64,000 bases of DNA from Anniella stebbinsi (Eukaryota > Chordata > Lepidosauria > Squamata > Anniellidae). Shown piece after piece: positions 44,100 through 54,348 of this stretch. The notes under the pieces were generated by a model. The model had not been told where the DNA came from, ran no database searches, and saw nothing but the letters and a program-made list of their open reading frames with translations. The DNA lies in assembly GCA_029215795.1 (NCBI GenBank), contig JARDYH010000004.1, positions 202,286,017 to 202,350,016 on the forward strand, in the 5' to 3' direction. The translations under genes and the position numbers were made by a program. Position 1 is the stretch's first letter; each line of letters opens with the position of its first letter.

Positions 44100-44645
44100 T
44101 TGAGAAGATCACAAGAATTGTTTTCACCTTGTATATAAATAATGTGATTTTACATTTGTCTGGCTCTCAACATTTCCCACCTAAAATAGGTAATAAAAAT
44201 ATCTCTACTTTTCTATATGCAGATGATACAGTATTGATCCCTTTAAGGCAGATTGGTTTAAGATGCCTTCTCCAGCCCTTCAATAATTATTGTAAAAATG
44301 AAAGTATGCAACCGAACTATCAAAAGATCAAAGTGGTTGTTCTTTGGGGTGGGGTGGGGGACTTGTAAACATCTCTTGAAGTTAGATGGAAATTGAGCAA
44401 ATATGCATCTTTAGGTACCGGGGGAGGGGTGTTCTCACAATCAAGAAGCTAAAAATAACATGTAGAATTTACAAAGGAGAAAGTGGCAAAAGCAGCTTTA
44501 GTTGTTTTATATATTTATAGAACTAAAGATAGACATTTAGTAGCGCTAGCATTGGAATTGTATAATAGCAAATATACTCCACAACTATGAGGCCCAGGTG
44601 TGGGCTTCTGGGAATTTAAAACCCTTGGAAAAGTTCAAAATCATT
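44100..44645 (+). pseudogene. LINE reverse transcriptase fragment, left part
   Basis: The frame 44129-44368 has STFLYADDTVLIPLRQIGLR with the RT catalytic YADD and a following FNNYCKNESM...NYQKIKVVV thumb-like segment. Further right, degraded codons (EAQVWASGNLKPLEK) lead to the insertion at 44646. Motif use suggests an I/Ingi- or L2-group non-LTR element; family not assigned. Confidence 0.65.
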
Positions 44646-45411
44646 TGTTGCGAGCGGAGACAAGGAGCCGGGAAATAAAAACACACACACCAGAGGTTAG
44701 GTTAACTAGGGCCTCTTTATTTATCAACAGGTAGTTCATCCTTCCTGGATCTGTGTGTGAACGTACAGGAATCAGCACAACTCTACCTTCAGGCAACTAG
44801 CCTGCAAAAATAATAAAGGGTGAGCCACTCAGTTGGTTCTAGTTCCCAACTGCACTTAAGTGATTGGGGAGACTAATCCACATCACCTCCCACGCAGGGC
44901 TGCACAATCCTGTGTAACTGAGGCAAACAGTCCCCAAAGGCAACCCATATCCTGGCTCGGAGCTGCAAAGCCCTTAAGGATCAGGCCCTCCGGATTGCCC
45001 TTCACCATCAATGATGCCAAAAGTGCTCACCAGCCCTTTTCTTACCTTTCTAAATTCCCGCACCCTCTACCACCAATCAACCTATTCATCCTCCATAGCT
45101 AACAATTGAAACATCCAGAATGGAGTAGGCAAATACCTGCACAGCTCTAACTGCCAGGGAAAATCCCTACTCAGCCCCTCCTCCAAAGGAGGCGACTAGC
45201 TAATCTCATACTAGACAGCGGAGGGAGGATGGGGGCCAAAACAAAAGAGGTCGAGTCCAGGGGCGATCCAAGGCTATATAGCCTTGGCTCCACCCACCCC
45301 GCTTTGGCGGGCTTCCTGACTCACACTCCGAGGAATGTGAGTATTCATTTCCCTCCTTGCCCGCCCACAACAACGGCCCACACCCAAGCCGTACCGGCTG
45401 GGAGGGAATCA
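44646..45411 (-). repeat. Probable solo LTR inserted in a LINE
   Basis: Read on the minus strand it starts TGATTCCCTCCC and ends CGCTCGCAACA, giving TG...CA ends. A TATA-like TATATA lies at 45275-45280 and AATAAA at 44716-44721 (minus strand), in the U3-to-R order of an LTR. LINE codons resume on the right (VSSDLCRTETGYG). No clear target duplication (TCATT versus GCTTC), so it is old or the edges are a few bases off. There are no internal genes. Confidence 0.5.
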
Positions 45412-45690
45412 GCTTCAGTCTCTTCTGATTTATGTAGAACTGAAACTGGCTACGGTAATAATACAAACAGTTGCATTTGTTTGTTAAACTATTGTATAAA
45501 TATTATCTTTAGTGAGCCTTCGTGTTTGCTTAAGATTGCATATGAGGGACTTCAAAAGGGTTTGTTTCATCCTTAGTGGTGGAATTGAGCTTTTAAAAAG
45601 CATTTATAAAGAATTTGGGAATGGAGCTCACCAAAATATTTCCGAGGCAGAGACTGGTAGAGGTTTTGCGACAAAATGGCATTAAAAGTT
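45412..45690 (+). pseudogene. LINE ORF fragment, right part
   Basis: The frame through 45576 encodes SDLCRTETGYG and LLKIAYEGLQKGLFHPWW-like residues, a plausible continuation of the LINE protein interrupted at 44646. It degrades after about 45690. Confidence 0.5.
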
Positions 45691-46243
45691 ATGGTTTATA
45701 TGTGTAGATTTAAGCATGTGGTTTAAGGTTTGGATTTGCTGTGGACAATTATTTTCTTTTCAGAGAATGGTAAGTAAGTGAAAGGGGGGAATTAGAATGG
45801 TGAGCAGTGTGAATGGTGTTGTAATGCTCTTGACCCAGAGCAGCTCTCTCACTCTGGCTGCTCTGCTATTCCTCCCTACCCCCTTCTTCCTTCCTTCCTT
45901 CCTTCCTTCCTTCCTCCCTTCTTCCCTTCCACCAGAGGCAGCAGCCAGCCAGCCAACCCACCTCTAGGGCTAGCTTCTGCGGCTTCCTTCCTCCCTGAGT
46001 ACGCGGCTGCCTGCCTGCCTGCCTGCCTGTCCCCTTCCCTCCCTCCCTCCGCTGAGTGCTGCTGGCTGGCTCCCTGAACTCCCTGGGTGCAAGCCTTGAT
46101 AGGGACCCTGGAGCAGGCAGAGCAGGAAAATCGGGGAGTGGGTTGAAGGATTCCAGGGAACGGGAGGGAGGGGCGAAGGGGCAGTTTGCATGACATCACC
46201 AGCACAGTCCGCCCACTATTATCGGTAATGCGAATGCTCAGAA
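45691..46243. other. Pyrimidine-rich microsatellite region
   Basis: (TTCC)n at 45885-45920 and (GCCT)n at 46008-46030, with C/T-rich sequence between. Minus-strand frames rich in Lys/Gly/Arg across it are compositional. No gene. Confidence 0.7.
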
Positions 46244-46440
46244 GTTGATTACACAAAAGTAAGGCAATGTAAGTGTGCAGAACAAATAAAAGTCACTATT
46301 TAAAGCGAATGCGAAAATGCGAATAACAAGAGAGAAAAATCGGCTGTACCCCTGTTATGCGCCTCGCTCTTGTAGAGGTAAAATCTGTAATGTGCCTTGA
46401 AAGAGCTTTAAATTGCTCTTGTAGAGACAGCCATTGTGGA
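46244..46440 (-). mobile_element. Diverged minus-strand copy of the 40224-40585 MITE
   Basis: The complement starts GGCTGTCTCTACAAGAGC and continues GCTCTTTCAAGGC and ACCTCTACAAGAGCG, in the same order as 40228-40300. Confidence 0.6.
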
Positions 46441-47382
46441 AGTTAGAGGGGGAAGGAGGGTTGGAGTTAGTCAGGGTTAGGAGTAAGGAGGGTTGGAGTG
46501 AGTGGTTCATTAGAGGCTTGCATCAGGATAGGAGTATGAAAGTGGGGTTATAGGATTTGGAGATGGTTAGTAATGTATCCATTTTTGGGGAACACTATTT
46601 CTGTCTCTCTGTCCCTCCAAATCCCGAACCTTCACAAGTGTTCACATTTTGGAGGAGCCTCGCTTTGATCTGGACATTTCCCAAATCTGTCCGAATCAGC
46701 CTGATTCAGTTTGGGATTGGTCTGAAACTGAAGCACACCTCTACTTAACACCACATTATTTATTTCTTTTTATTTATTTTGTTACATTTGTATACTGCCC
46801 CATAGCCAAAGCTCTCTGGGCAGGTTACATGGCCTCAGCCTGAAGGATAACGCCTGATATCGCTCATCTGCAACAAATGCCACTGCTCAGAATATTCCAT
46901 TCACATTTTTGTAAAACGGCCACATTTGCTACAGAACGCTTTGATTCATATCAGAGCAGCTGAAGAGAATGGAAGCCAAGACATTTTACTTTAAGAATTT
47001 TGTTGTATCAGTCACTGTAATATAGATATAGAAAGTGGAGCCGGTGGCCAAAATCCATTCTGGGTTTTAGTCAGAACCAAAAGGAATTATCCAAGGTGCT
47101 GAAACCTATCCCCAAACTAGGTTCAGTACCTTGGATAGCTCCTTTACAGTTCTGGCTGATTTCAACTAAAACCCAGAACAGATTCATAGCCCCATCTAAT
47201 TCAGTGCCACAAGTCTCCATTAGATGGAAATATATAGTTTCTACTTATATATGAATCTATTGTGATATTATGTAAATTGCTGTGCTGTGGTGTATTCAGT
47301 ATCAAATCAACCTTCACCTTTGCAACAGAATGTCAATTATGGAAGTGCAAAGTAAGCATAATAAGCATATAGTAAGCAGAGG
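46441..47382. other. Unassigned, with a LINE/SINE tail at 46755-46835
   Basis: 46660-46745 has TCCGAATCAGCCTGATTCAG-type words ending GAAGCACACCTCTA, a GTGCAC-like repeat edge. 46755-46835 is a minus-strand tail (TATACTGCCCCATAGCC, CTCTGGGCAGGTTACA). 47035-47170 is weakly self-similar in inverted orientation (CCAAGGTGCTGAAAC versus GTTCAGTACCTTGG). Confidence 0.45.
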
Positions 47383-47583
47383 AAGTGCTGTAGCTCAGTG
47401 GTAAAGCACCTGCTTTGCATTCAGAAGGTCCCAGGTTCAATCCCTGGCATCTCCAGGTAGGGCAACAAAAAATCCTGCCAGAAAACCCTAGACAGCTGCT
47501 GTCAGTCGATGTTGATAATACTGGGCTAGACGGGCTAACAATGGTCTAACTCAGTACAAGGCAGCTTCCTATATTCCTATGTT
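47383..47583 (+). mobile_element. tRNA-derived SINE
   Basis: The head (47386-47455) has an A box (TAGCTCAGTGGT) and a B box (GGTTCAATCCC) with TTTGCAT in anticodon position, like a tRNA-Ala(TGC). A non-tRNA body (CTGGGCTAGACGGGC, TGGTCTAACTCAGTACAAGG) and a CTTCCTATATTCC tail follow. The body rules out a functional tRNA gene. Confidence 0.85.
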
Positions 47584-48326
47584 CATTTTACACCAGTTCA
47601 GACTGTCCATATTGTTCTGCTCTGTCTGGTCATGGCTCTTCATGGACTCAGGCTGATACCCTTCTGAGAAAGGCACCTAAGGAATTTAAATAAATAAATG
47701 TTTATGCCTGTCAATTCTAGGGGTCATTTAATTCAAGGCAAGAATGACAATACATGTCAGCTAAAACAGGAGACTGAAACTCAGTATGTGTCTCCTAGGT
47801 TGCAATCCTGTACACATACTTACCCTTTGAACTCAGTGGGGACTTAACTCTGAATGGACATTATAGGATTGCACTGTTAGTTGACTTACTGTTACTGCTG
47901 ACACTGAAATCAGTTAAGAATCAGTGTAGGCTCACCTATGTTATACTGAGACAGATCAATGATCCATGCAGCACAGTACTGTGTAAACAGAGTAGCAGCA
48001 ACTGTCTTGGATGGCAGATAGAGATCTTTGCCACCCCTGCAATGCAAGGGCCTTTTATCTGGACATGCCAAGGGACAGCTCTAGGACTTTCAAACATGCA
48101 AACTAAGGCCTAGTTCTCACAAACAGCAGAAGATAATAGATGGAGGCTCAAATGATTGAATGCTTATCCCTCCATTTCTCTTTTAAAGCCCTGCATGTAG
48201 AAACTAGACGTTAGGGAGATGGGTTCTAGTCTAGCCTTCTTCTTTCCAAGCCTTACATTCCTTCCTTATCCAATTCTTTCATTATAAACCAATTTGTGTA
48301 ATTGAGATGTGGGGGGAGAAAAATAT
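47584..48326. other. MITE and degraded SINE remnants
   Basis: 47800-47880 is a GCAATCCTGTA...TATAGGATTGC MITE of the 41545 family. 47930-48060 keeps minus-strand SINE words (TTATACTGAGACAGATCAATG, GGGGTGGC-type end). No gene. Confidence 0.55.
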
Positions 48327-49424
48327 TAGGGGTGTGCACTGGATCAGGTCCGATCCACGATCCGGATCCGATCCAGGGGAAATTGGATACAATTATCTGA
48401 TTTCCGATCTCACCGCTGGATCGTTCGATCCAATCCAATCTGATCCGGAAAGGTCCCGATCCAGATCGGATGGATCGGAGGATCAGTGGGCGGCTGCTGG
48501 CGCCCACCACCGCTTCCATTGGCAGGCACCAGTGAGCGCCCGCCGATGGAAGCGGACAGCGGGGGGGCTTCCCTGGTGGGGCTGTCCACTTCCATTGGCA
48601 GGCACCATTGGGCGCCTGCCGATGGAAGCAGACTATGGGGGCAGGGGGCTTACCTTCTGGGAACATCCGCTCCCATTCGCCACTGGCCACTACTGCTAGC
48701 AGGCTTCACGGCGTGCTCCTAGGTAGCGCGCCAGGTGATGTCATCACCTGGCATGCTACTCAGGAGCGGGCCGCAAAGCCTGCTCACAGTAGCAGCCAGC
48801 GGCGGACGGGAGCAGACGTCCCCCGAAGGTAAGCAGGGGGAAGGGGGGAAGGGGGCACACGGCCCGTGGCCCGCTAACCTTCCGTGGCTGTCCGCTCCCA
48901 TCCGCCGCTGGCTGCTACTGCGAACAGGCTTTGCGGCCTGCCCCTAGTAGAGCGCCAGGTGATGACATCACCTGGCGCGCTATCTAGGGGCAGGCCACAA
49001 AGCCTGCGCACAGTAGCAGCCAGCGGCAGACGGGAGCGGACGGCCATGGAAGGTAAGCAGGGGGAGGGGGAGAGGGCTTACACCCCCAGGCCCATCTGCT
49101 TTCATCCGCGGGCGCCCATGGGCGTCCGCGGATGGAAGTGGACAGCCCCGGGGGGGGTAAGGAGCACCGGGGAGGGGGCTTACCTGCCAGGGCCATCCAA
49201 AGCAGATGGCCCAGGAGCGAGGAGGGAGTTAGGCCCCCCTCACCCACCCACCGTCATTTTTTCCTCATAGACTTGCATTGGGGAAAGCTTTCTTTCCCCC
49301 AATGCAAGTCTATGGGGAAAACAAAAATGGTGGCCGATCCAAAAATCGGATGTCCGATTTTTGGATCGGGATCGGACCCAATCCGGGGGCCCAATCTGAT
49401 CCGGGGGGTCCGTGCACACCCCTA
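48327..49424. mobile_element. Palindrome-rich hAT-like element with two modules (1,098 bp)
   Basis: The ends TAGGGGTGTGCAC and GTGCACACCCCTA are inverted and flanked by an 8-bp duplication AAAAATAT (48319-48326 and 49425-49432). Modules are centred at 48740 and 48964 with GGTGATGTCATCACC and GGTGATGACATCACC cores. Their arms contain the GCAGGCTT(C/T)(A/G)CGGC words. Near the right end the cassette CATAGACTTGCATTGGGG is followed by its complement. No transposase. Confidence 0.92.
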
Positions 49425-49546
49425 AAAAATATACATGCTAGATTTCTATGTGCCAGGACATGTAGTTGTTGTTGCTTGGGAAAGCATTCAGTCATTAGTC
49501 TGCACCTATAGTCTGAGGTAGCATAGCCTAGAAACAAGTTTACCAT

Positions 49547-49551
49547 CTCAC
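49547..49551. repeat. 5-bp target-site duplication (left), CTCAC
   Basis: Matches CTCAC at 55104-55108 beyond the right LTR. Confidence 0.88.
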
Positions 49552-50072
49552 CGTTGTGTTTACCCCTCGGGTTTCTGAGCAGGAGAAGCAGCTGCCAGAT
49601 GGCTTGGCAAGAGAAGACAGGGTTCGTGAGTTTGATCCAGATCCTGGGTCTGAGGAGGAGGGGATTAGCAGCCCCTCTCTGCCAGCTGATGCGAATCAGC
49701 GCTCTGAAACGAGTGCTAATCTAAATGATGATCCAGCAGGTGGAACCACGCCCGTATCCTCTGAGGACAAGGAAGAAACCTCTTTAAAAGATGCCAAAGA
49801 ACGCAGACGTCGGAGGAGAACAGAGGCGAGAGTGAGACCACGCCGGTCTGAACGTTTGCAAAGAAAGGAGCAAGCAGACCTTAACGAAGGAGAGTTGTCT
49901 AGGAAGCGGGTTCGTTAGCCATTGTTAATTTCAACGTTTAGTTTACTTTGCTTCCTTTAAAAGTGCTTCCTGAATATAACTGTTTGCTTTTGCCTGAATT
50001 AAAGGCGTTGTTTGTTTCAAAGTTTAAGTATTATTTCTTTCAAGCTACCGCTATCAAGTGCAATTTATAACA
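49552..50072 (+). repeat. 5' LTR of the chromovirus (521 bp)
   Basis: Same length as the 3' LTR; four differences seen by eye (49552, 49569, 49769, 49909). One is the terminal base, C here against the T of the usual TG end. The left 366 bp are an open frame that is coding only in the 3' copy. Confidence 0.92.
49922..49934 (+). promoter_or_regulatory. Putative transcript start / self-primer sequence
   Basis: TTGTTAATTTCAA in the LTR is perfectly complementary to 50075-50087 just beyond the LTR. In Tf1 the first bases of the mRNA fold onto such a site to prime reverse transcription. The U3/R boundary is therefore inferred here. Confidence 0.65.
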
Positions 50073-50074
50073 GC

Positions 50075-50087
50075 TTGAAATTAACAA
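50075..50087 (+). promoter_or_regulatory. Self-priming primer binding site
   Basis: TTGAAATTAACAA begins 2 nt after the LTR end and pairs over 13 of 13 bases with 49922-49934. There is no TGG start, so a tRNA 3'-end primer is unlikely. Confidence 0.7.
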
Positions 50088-50148
50088 ACAACTAACGAAC
50101 GCTACCAGTGTGTGTTTGTGATTGTGACAGCTCCAGTGGAGTAGCATT

Positions 50149-51063
50149 ATGGAGAAAGCAATTGCCGACCTCTCCCTCGAGAACCAGGCGCTGCAAACGC
50201 AAGTGACTCAGCTAACGGCAGCTGTGAGGACGTTGCAGACAGCACCGGCGCCAGCACCGGGACTCCCCGCCCCCGTTCCTAGGAGAAAGTGCCCTGTGAG
50301 TCTACCCGAAAAGTTTGATGGAGACAAAAGAATGTTCGCTGCTTTTCGAGCTCAGGTGGAACTGTATATAAGACTGAGAGCGGAGGACTTTCCTACTGAC
50401 GAGTTACGTGTTGGCTTTTTCATTAGTTTACTGGCGGGGCCCGCTGCAAAATGGGCGTCGGTGCTTTTGATATCCGATAGCCCCTTATTGTTGGACTATC
50501 AGGGGTTTGTAGCCTCAATAGAAGCATTTTGGGGGGACTCTCTTAGGGAAGAGACGGCAACCCGAGCCATTCGGCGACTGCGCCAAGGTGGGGATTCAGT
50601 GGCGGTTTATGCAACAAACTTTCAACTTATTATTCAAGATTTGCAGTGGAACGATGCAGCTTATAGAGCACAATTTTTGGACGGTCTGAATGCTGAGATT
50701 CTGGATGAGCTCGCACGCTCCCCATCTTTGGGTACGTTGGCAGACCTGGTGGCTGCCTGCCTGCGCATTGATAGCCGTTTGGAGGGGCGGAAAGAGGCGC
50801 GGCGGGCAGTCGTGAACCGCACTCTGCCGTCAGTAGAGACATTTAACGAAGGATCTTCCTCTACTCGCCCAGCTATAGAGAAGACCGGGGAGGAGCCTAT
50901 GCAACTGGGAGCGGCGCGATCTCGTATTTCTCCGTCAGAACGAGACCGTAGACGGCGTCTAGGTCTGTGCTTCAAATGTGGACAGATGGGACATTTTATC
51001 AAATCATGCCGCGCTCCTGGCTGGACAACGATTCCTTCTCAATCTTTTGTTCCTCGAGCGTGA
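50149..51063 (+). CDS. gag: Gag of the chromovirus
   Basis: 304 residues, complete. A short coiled coil spans 5-30 (LENQALQTQVTQLTAAV), then a Pro/Ala linker. Capsid spans about 50-215 (LPEKFDGDKRMFAAFRAQVE, LLAGPAAKWA), in the style of PEG10/RTL proteins that derive from this group. A basic stretch leads to one CCHC knuckle at C274, C277, H282 and C287 (CFKCGQMGHFIKSC). It ends in UGA at 51061-51063 in the context UGA CUAG, with pol in the same frame. The protein would form the particle and bind the element RNA. Confidence 0.92.
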   Translation: MEKAIADLSLENQALQTQVTQLTAAVRTLQTAPAPAPGLPAPVPRRKCPVSLPEKFDGDKRMFAAFRAQVELYIRLRAEDFPTDELRVGFFISLLAGPAAKWASVLLISDSPLLLDYQGFVASIEAFWGDSLREETATRAIRRLRQGGDSVAVYATNFQLIIQDLQWNDAAYRAQFLDGLNAEILDELARSPSLGTLADLVAACLRIDSRLEGRKEARRAVVNRTLPSVETFNEGSSSTRPAIEKTGEEPMQLGAARSRISPSERDRRRRLGLCFKCGQMGHFIKSCRAPGWTTIPSQSFVPRA

Positions 51064-51067
51064 CTAG
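51061..51067 (+). other. UGA CUAG stop-codon readthrough context
   Basis: The gag stop is followed by CTAGG, giving TGACTAG. UGA CUAG is the established high-readthrough context of several vertebrate genes. The frame stays open after it into protease. Confidence 0.75.
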
Positions 51068-53340
51068 GCAGTTCCCCCAGGCTGTGGGGAGTGTCTAAAC
51101 CGAAAGGGCCGGTTATAACAAGGGGGAGGCTGTCGCAGGTATCCACTTCGCCTCATTTAATTTTGAAAGTACGTTTACAAACTTCCCCTGGGACAGTTGG
51201 AGAGTTTTTTGCTTTAGTGGATTCAGGAGCTTCCAACAGTTTCATGGATCTACGCTTTGCACAACGCCATAGGGTGGCTGTGGAGTCCCTGGCACGCCCT
51301 TTATATGTTGAGACAATTGACGGTCGTCTTTTGGAGGAGGGGGCGGTGACTAAAATTACAGTTCCCCTTTCTATGTCAGTGCAAAGGCATACGGAACTGA
51401 TTCAATTTAACGTGACAAGGATATCGCGTTTTGAACTGGTCCTTGGCATGTCTTGGCTCACGCAGCATAATCCGAATATCTCGTGGGCGTTACATAGAGT
51501 TTCATTCCCCTCACCCTATTGTCTTCATCATTGCTTTGAGACTGTCAGTATACCGCTTGTTCAGGCGGAGTCGCAAGTGGCTCCTGAGGGCTCGGCAGCT
51601 GCGCACCTCAGTTCTTCATCTCTGGCTGTCCTTCCTTCAAAATATGAAGCCTTTAGGGATGTGTTTGATAAGACAGAGGCGGATCAGTTGCCTCCACATC
51701 GCAATTATGATTGTGCAATAAATTTAGTCCCAGGGGCACCAATTCCGGTAGGCAGGTTGTATCCAATGTCGGGCCCAGAATTAGAAGCTCTAAGGGGGTT
51801 TCTGGATAAAAATTTAAGGCGTGGCTTTATTCGTCCGTCGTCCTCCCCTGCAGGAGCGCCGTCCTTTTTTATAACAAAATGCTCAGGGGATAAGCATCTG
51901 GTTCATGATTATAGGGGCATCAATAATATCACAGTGAGAGATAAATACCCCCTGCCCCTGATCCCAGAGATGTTAGAGCGGTTGAGTAAGGCAAAGGTGT
52001 TTACCAAACTAGATCTAAGAGGGGCTTATAATTTGGTTCGCATTCGTAAGGGAGACGAATGGAAAAGTGCGTTCTTGACGCGATATGGCTCTTTTGAGTA
52101 TTTGGTAATGAGTTATGGCCTGGTGAATGCCCCAGCTACGTTCTGTAGGTTCATGAATGAGATTTTTCGAGATTATCTCGATACATTTTTGATTATTTAT
52201 CTAGATGATTTTTTGATTTTTTCAAGAAATGCGCAGGAGCATCAGGCTCACGTGGAAGCCGTACTTGGGCGCCTGAGGGAGCATAAGTTGTTTGCTAAAT
52301 TGGAGAAATGCGCATTTGACCTAACAACATTGGATTTTTTAGGGTATCGCATTTCCACTGAAGGGCTTCAAATGGATCCAGCGAAAGTGCAGGCTGTTAT
52401 GTCCTGGAAGACGCCAGTCTCTCGGAAGGACTTACAAAGGTTTCTAGGATTTGCTAATTTTTATAGAAGGTTTTTGCCGGGTTTTTCTAGGCTTACAGCT
52501 CCTCTGTCGGACCTGCTCAAGGGCCAGCGCTCCGGCATTAGGTGGTCCCCGATGGCACAGGAGGCTTTTGATAGACTGAAAGAGTTATTTAGTTCGGAAC
52601 CCCTCCTTTGTCATCCTGACACACAAAAGCCATTTGTGGTACAGACGGATGCGTTAGATGTGGCGCTGGGGGCGGTCCTCTTGCAGCCTGGTGACGCGGG
52701 AGGGGAGTTAAAACCCTGTGCGTATTACTCCAGAAAGTTGACTTGTTCCGAACGGAATTATACAATTCGGGAGAAGGAGCTTCTGGCTATAAAGGCTGCG
52801 TTAGAAACTTGGAGGCACCTGTTAGAAGGGGCACGTTACCCAGTGGAAGTTAGAACAGATCATAAAAATTTGGAACATTTGATGACAGCTCGAGCGCTGA
52901 ACCAGAGGCAGATCCGCTGGTCTAATTTTTTTTCCCGTTTTGAGTTATTGATTCGGCATGTCAGGGCCTCGGATAATCAACAGGCAGATGCACTGTCTCG
53001 CAAACCGGAATTCCTCACGCCTGCAGGGGAGACTCTGGAGCCCCCTCCTCTGCTTCCTTTGCACACTTTAGGAGCAGCAGGGGACTTCCTGTCGTGGGAG
53101 GCTGAACTCAGACGCGCGCAGGCGCAGGATGCTTTTGTACGTCATACTGTGGAGGACTTGAGATTGGTAGAAGGGTCATCCTCGGGCTCCCCCTTTTCAC
53201 TATGGGAGGGATTGTTGTGTTATGGGCAGCGACTATATGTTCCTTCTGTAGCTTTAAGAGCAAAAGTGCTGCGTCAGTGTCATGACTCGCCGACGGCAGG
53301 ACACTTTGGTGTGTACAAGACTGTTGCTGCTATAGCTTGA
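51064..53340 (+). pseudogene. pol: Pol, part 1: protease-RT-RNase H and integrase zinc-domain start
   Basis: It is in frame with gag beyond the UGA; the first candidate non-AUG start is GTG at 51091, used for numbering. Protease has VDSGASNSFM with D44. RT spans about 195-440 with KLDLRGAYNLVRI and catalytic YLDD at 370-373. RNase H has VQTDALDVALG (D520), NYTIREKELLA and a TDHKNLEHL aspartate, ending ASDNQQADALSRK. The integrase zinc domain begins near the C-terminus with the two histidines of HDSPTAGHFG. An in-frame TGA at 53338-53340 then cuts the protein before the cysteines. Enzymatic domains up to RNase H look intact. Confidence 0.92.
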
Positions 53341-54348
53341 GATTTTTGGTGGCCTCGACTCCTGAGGTCGGTGATCTCGTATGTGGGGTCCTGTGATATA
53401 TGTCAGTGTGCCAAGTCAGTGCCTGGCAAGCCTGTGGGGTTGTTACAGCCTTTGCCCATGCCTTCAGGGCCCTGGTCGTTCCTTTCCTTAGATTTTGTGA
53501 CTGATTTGCCGTGCTCCCGCGGCCACACTACCATTTTAGTGGTCGTGGATCTATTTTCAAAGATGGCGCATTTTATCCCTTGTGCTGGGTTGCCTTCCGC
53601 CAAAGACACTGCAACACTGTTTTTGAGGCATGTTTTTCGTTTGCATGGGTGGCCAGACAGGTTGGTCTCAGATCGGGGTGCTCAGTTCACTGCTCATTTT
53701 TGGAAAGAACTGCTCTCCTTACTACGAGTGGAACTCCGTCTGTCTTCAGCGTATCATCCTCAAACCGATGGCCAGACAGAGCGCACAAACGCAACGCTGG
53801 AACAATACCTGCGGTGCTATGTTAATTATCAGCAGGACGATTGGGTGCAGCTCTTACCTCTCGCAGAGTTTGCTTATAACAACGCCACTCATGCTTCCAC
53901 CCGACAGGCTCCCTTTTTTGTGAATTATGGGTTTCATCCTAGGGCTTTTCCATCCTCCATAGGTGTGGCTAGAGTGCCTGCTGTTCAAGAGTTTGTGGAT
54001 GAATTGCATGCTTTACATCGTGTGCTTCAGGAACAGATTGAGCATGCTAAACAGACGTACAAATCGACAGCAGACAGCCGCAGGGCGCTGGGTGCTCCTT
54101 TAGCGGTCGGGGATTGGGCTTGGTTGTCGACGCGGCACTTTCCCATGACGGCGTTGAGCAGGAAGCTGGCCGCTCGTAGGACCGGTCCTTTTTTGATTAC
54201 AGCCCAGATTAATCCTGTGGCGTTCAGGCTGGCCCTTCCTCCTTCACTTAAAATTCACCCGGTGTTTCACTGGTCGTTGCTTTCCTCTGTGAGGTCCGGG
54301 GATCCCCATCGCTCCTCTGCAGACCCCCCCTCCCCCTGTAATGGTTGA
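53341..54348 (+). pseudogene. Pol, part 2: integrase zinc-domain end and catalytic core
   Basis: Same frame as part 1 after the TGA. Numbered from the ATG at 53371, it has CDIC (C8, C11) completing the zinc motif. The integrase catalytic D41, D101 and E137 have 35 residues between the second and third. YHPQTDGQTERTN is typical of Ty3/gypsy integrases. It continues through a C-terminal region with TGPFLITAQINPVAFRL and LKIHPVFHWSLL, then terminates at 54346-54348 after a C-rich tract (C7 at 54324-54330, C5 at 54332-54336). There the frame shifts relative to the chromodomain. Confidence 0.9.

Noticed and set aside
45970..46240. CpG-island promoter
   Set aside because: Region is C/T-rich with few CpG and no gene start next to it.
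45876..46256. 126-codon minus-strand frame rich in Lys/Gly/Arg
   Set aside because: Compositional: produced by (TTCC)n, (GCCT)n and pyrimidine-rich DNA.
47383..47455. Functional tRNA-Ala gene
   Set aside because: A and B boxes are present, but a SINE body follows and the stems are imperfect; called as a SINE.
49556..49918. A 120-codon frame with an Arg-rich tail in the 5' LTR as an independent gene
   Set aside because: It is the LTR copy of the pol C-terminal extension; without upstream pol it has no sensible start or promoter.
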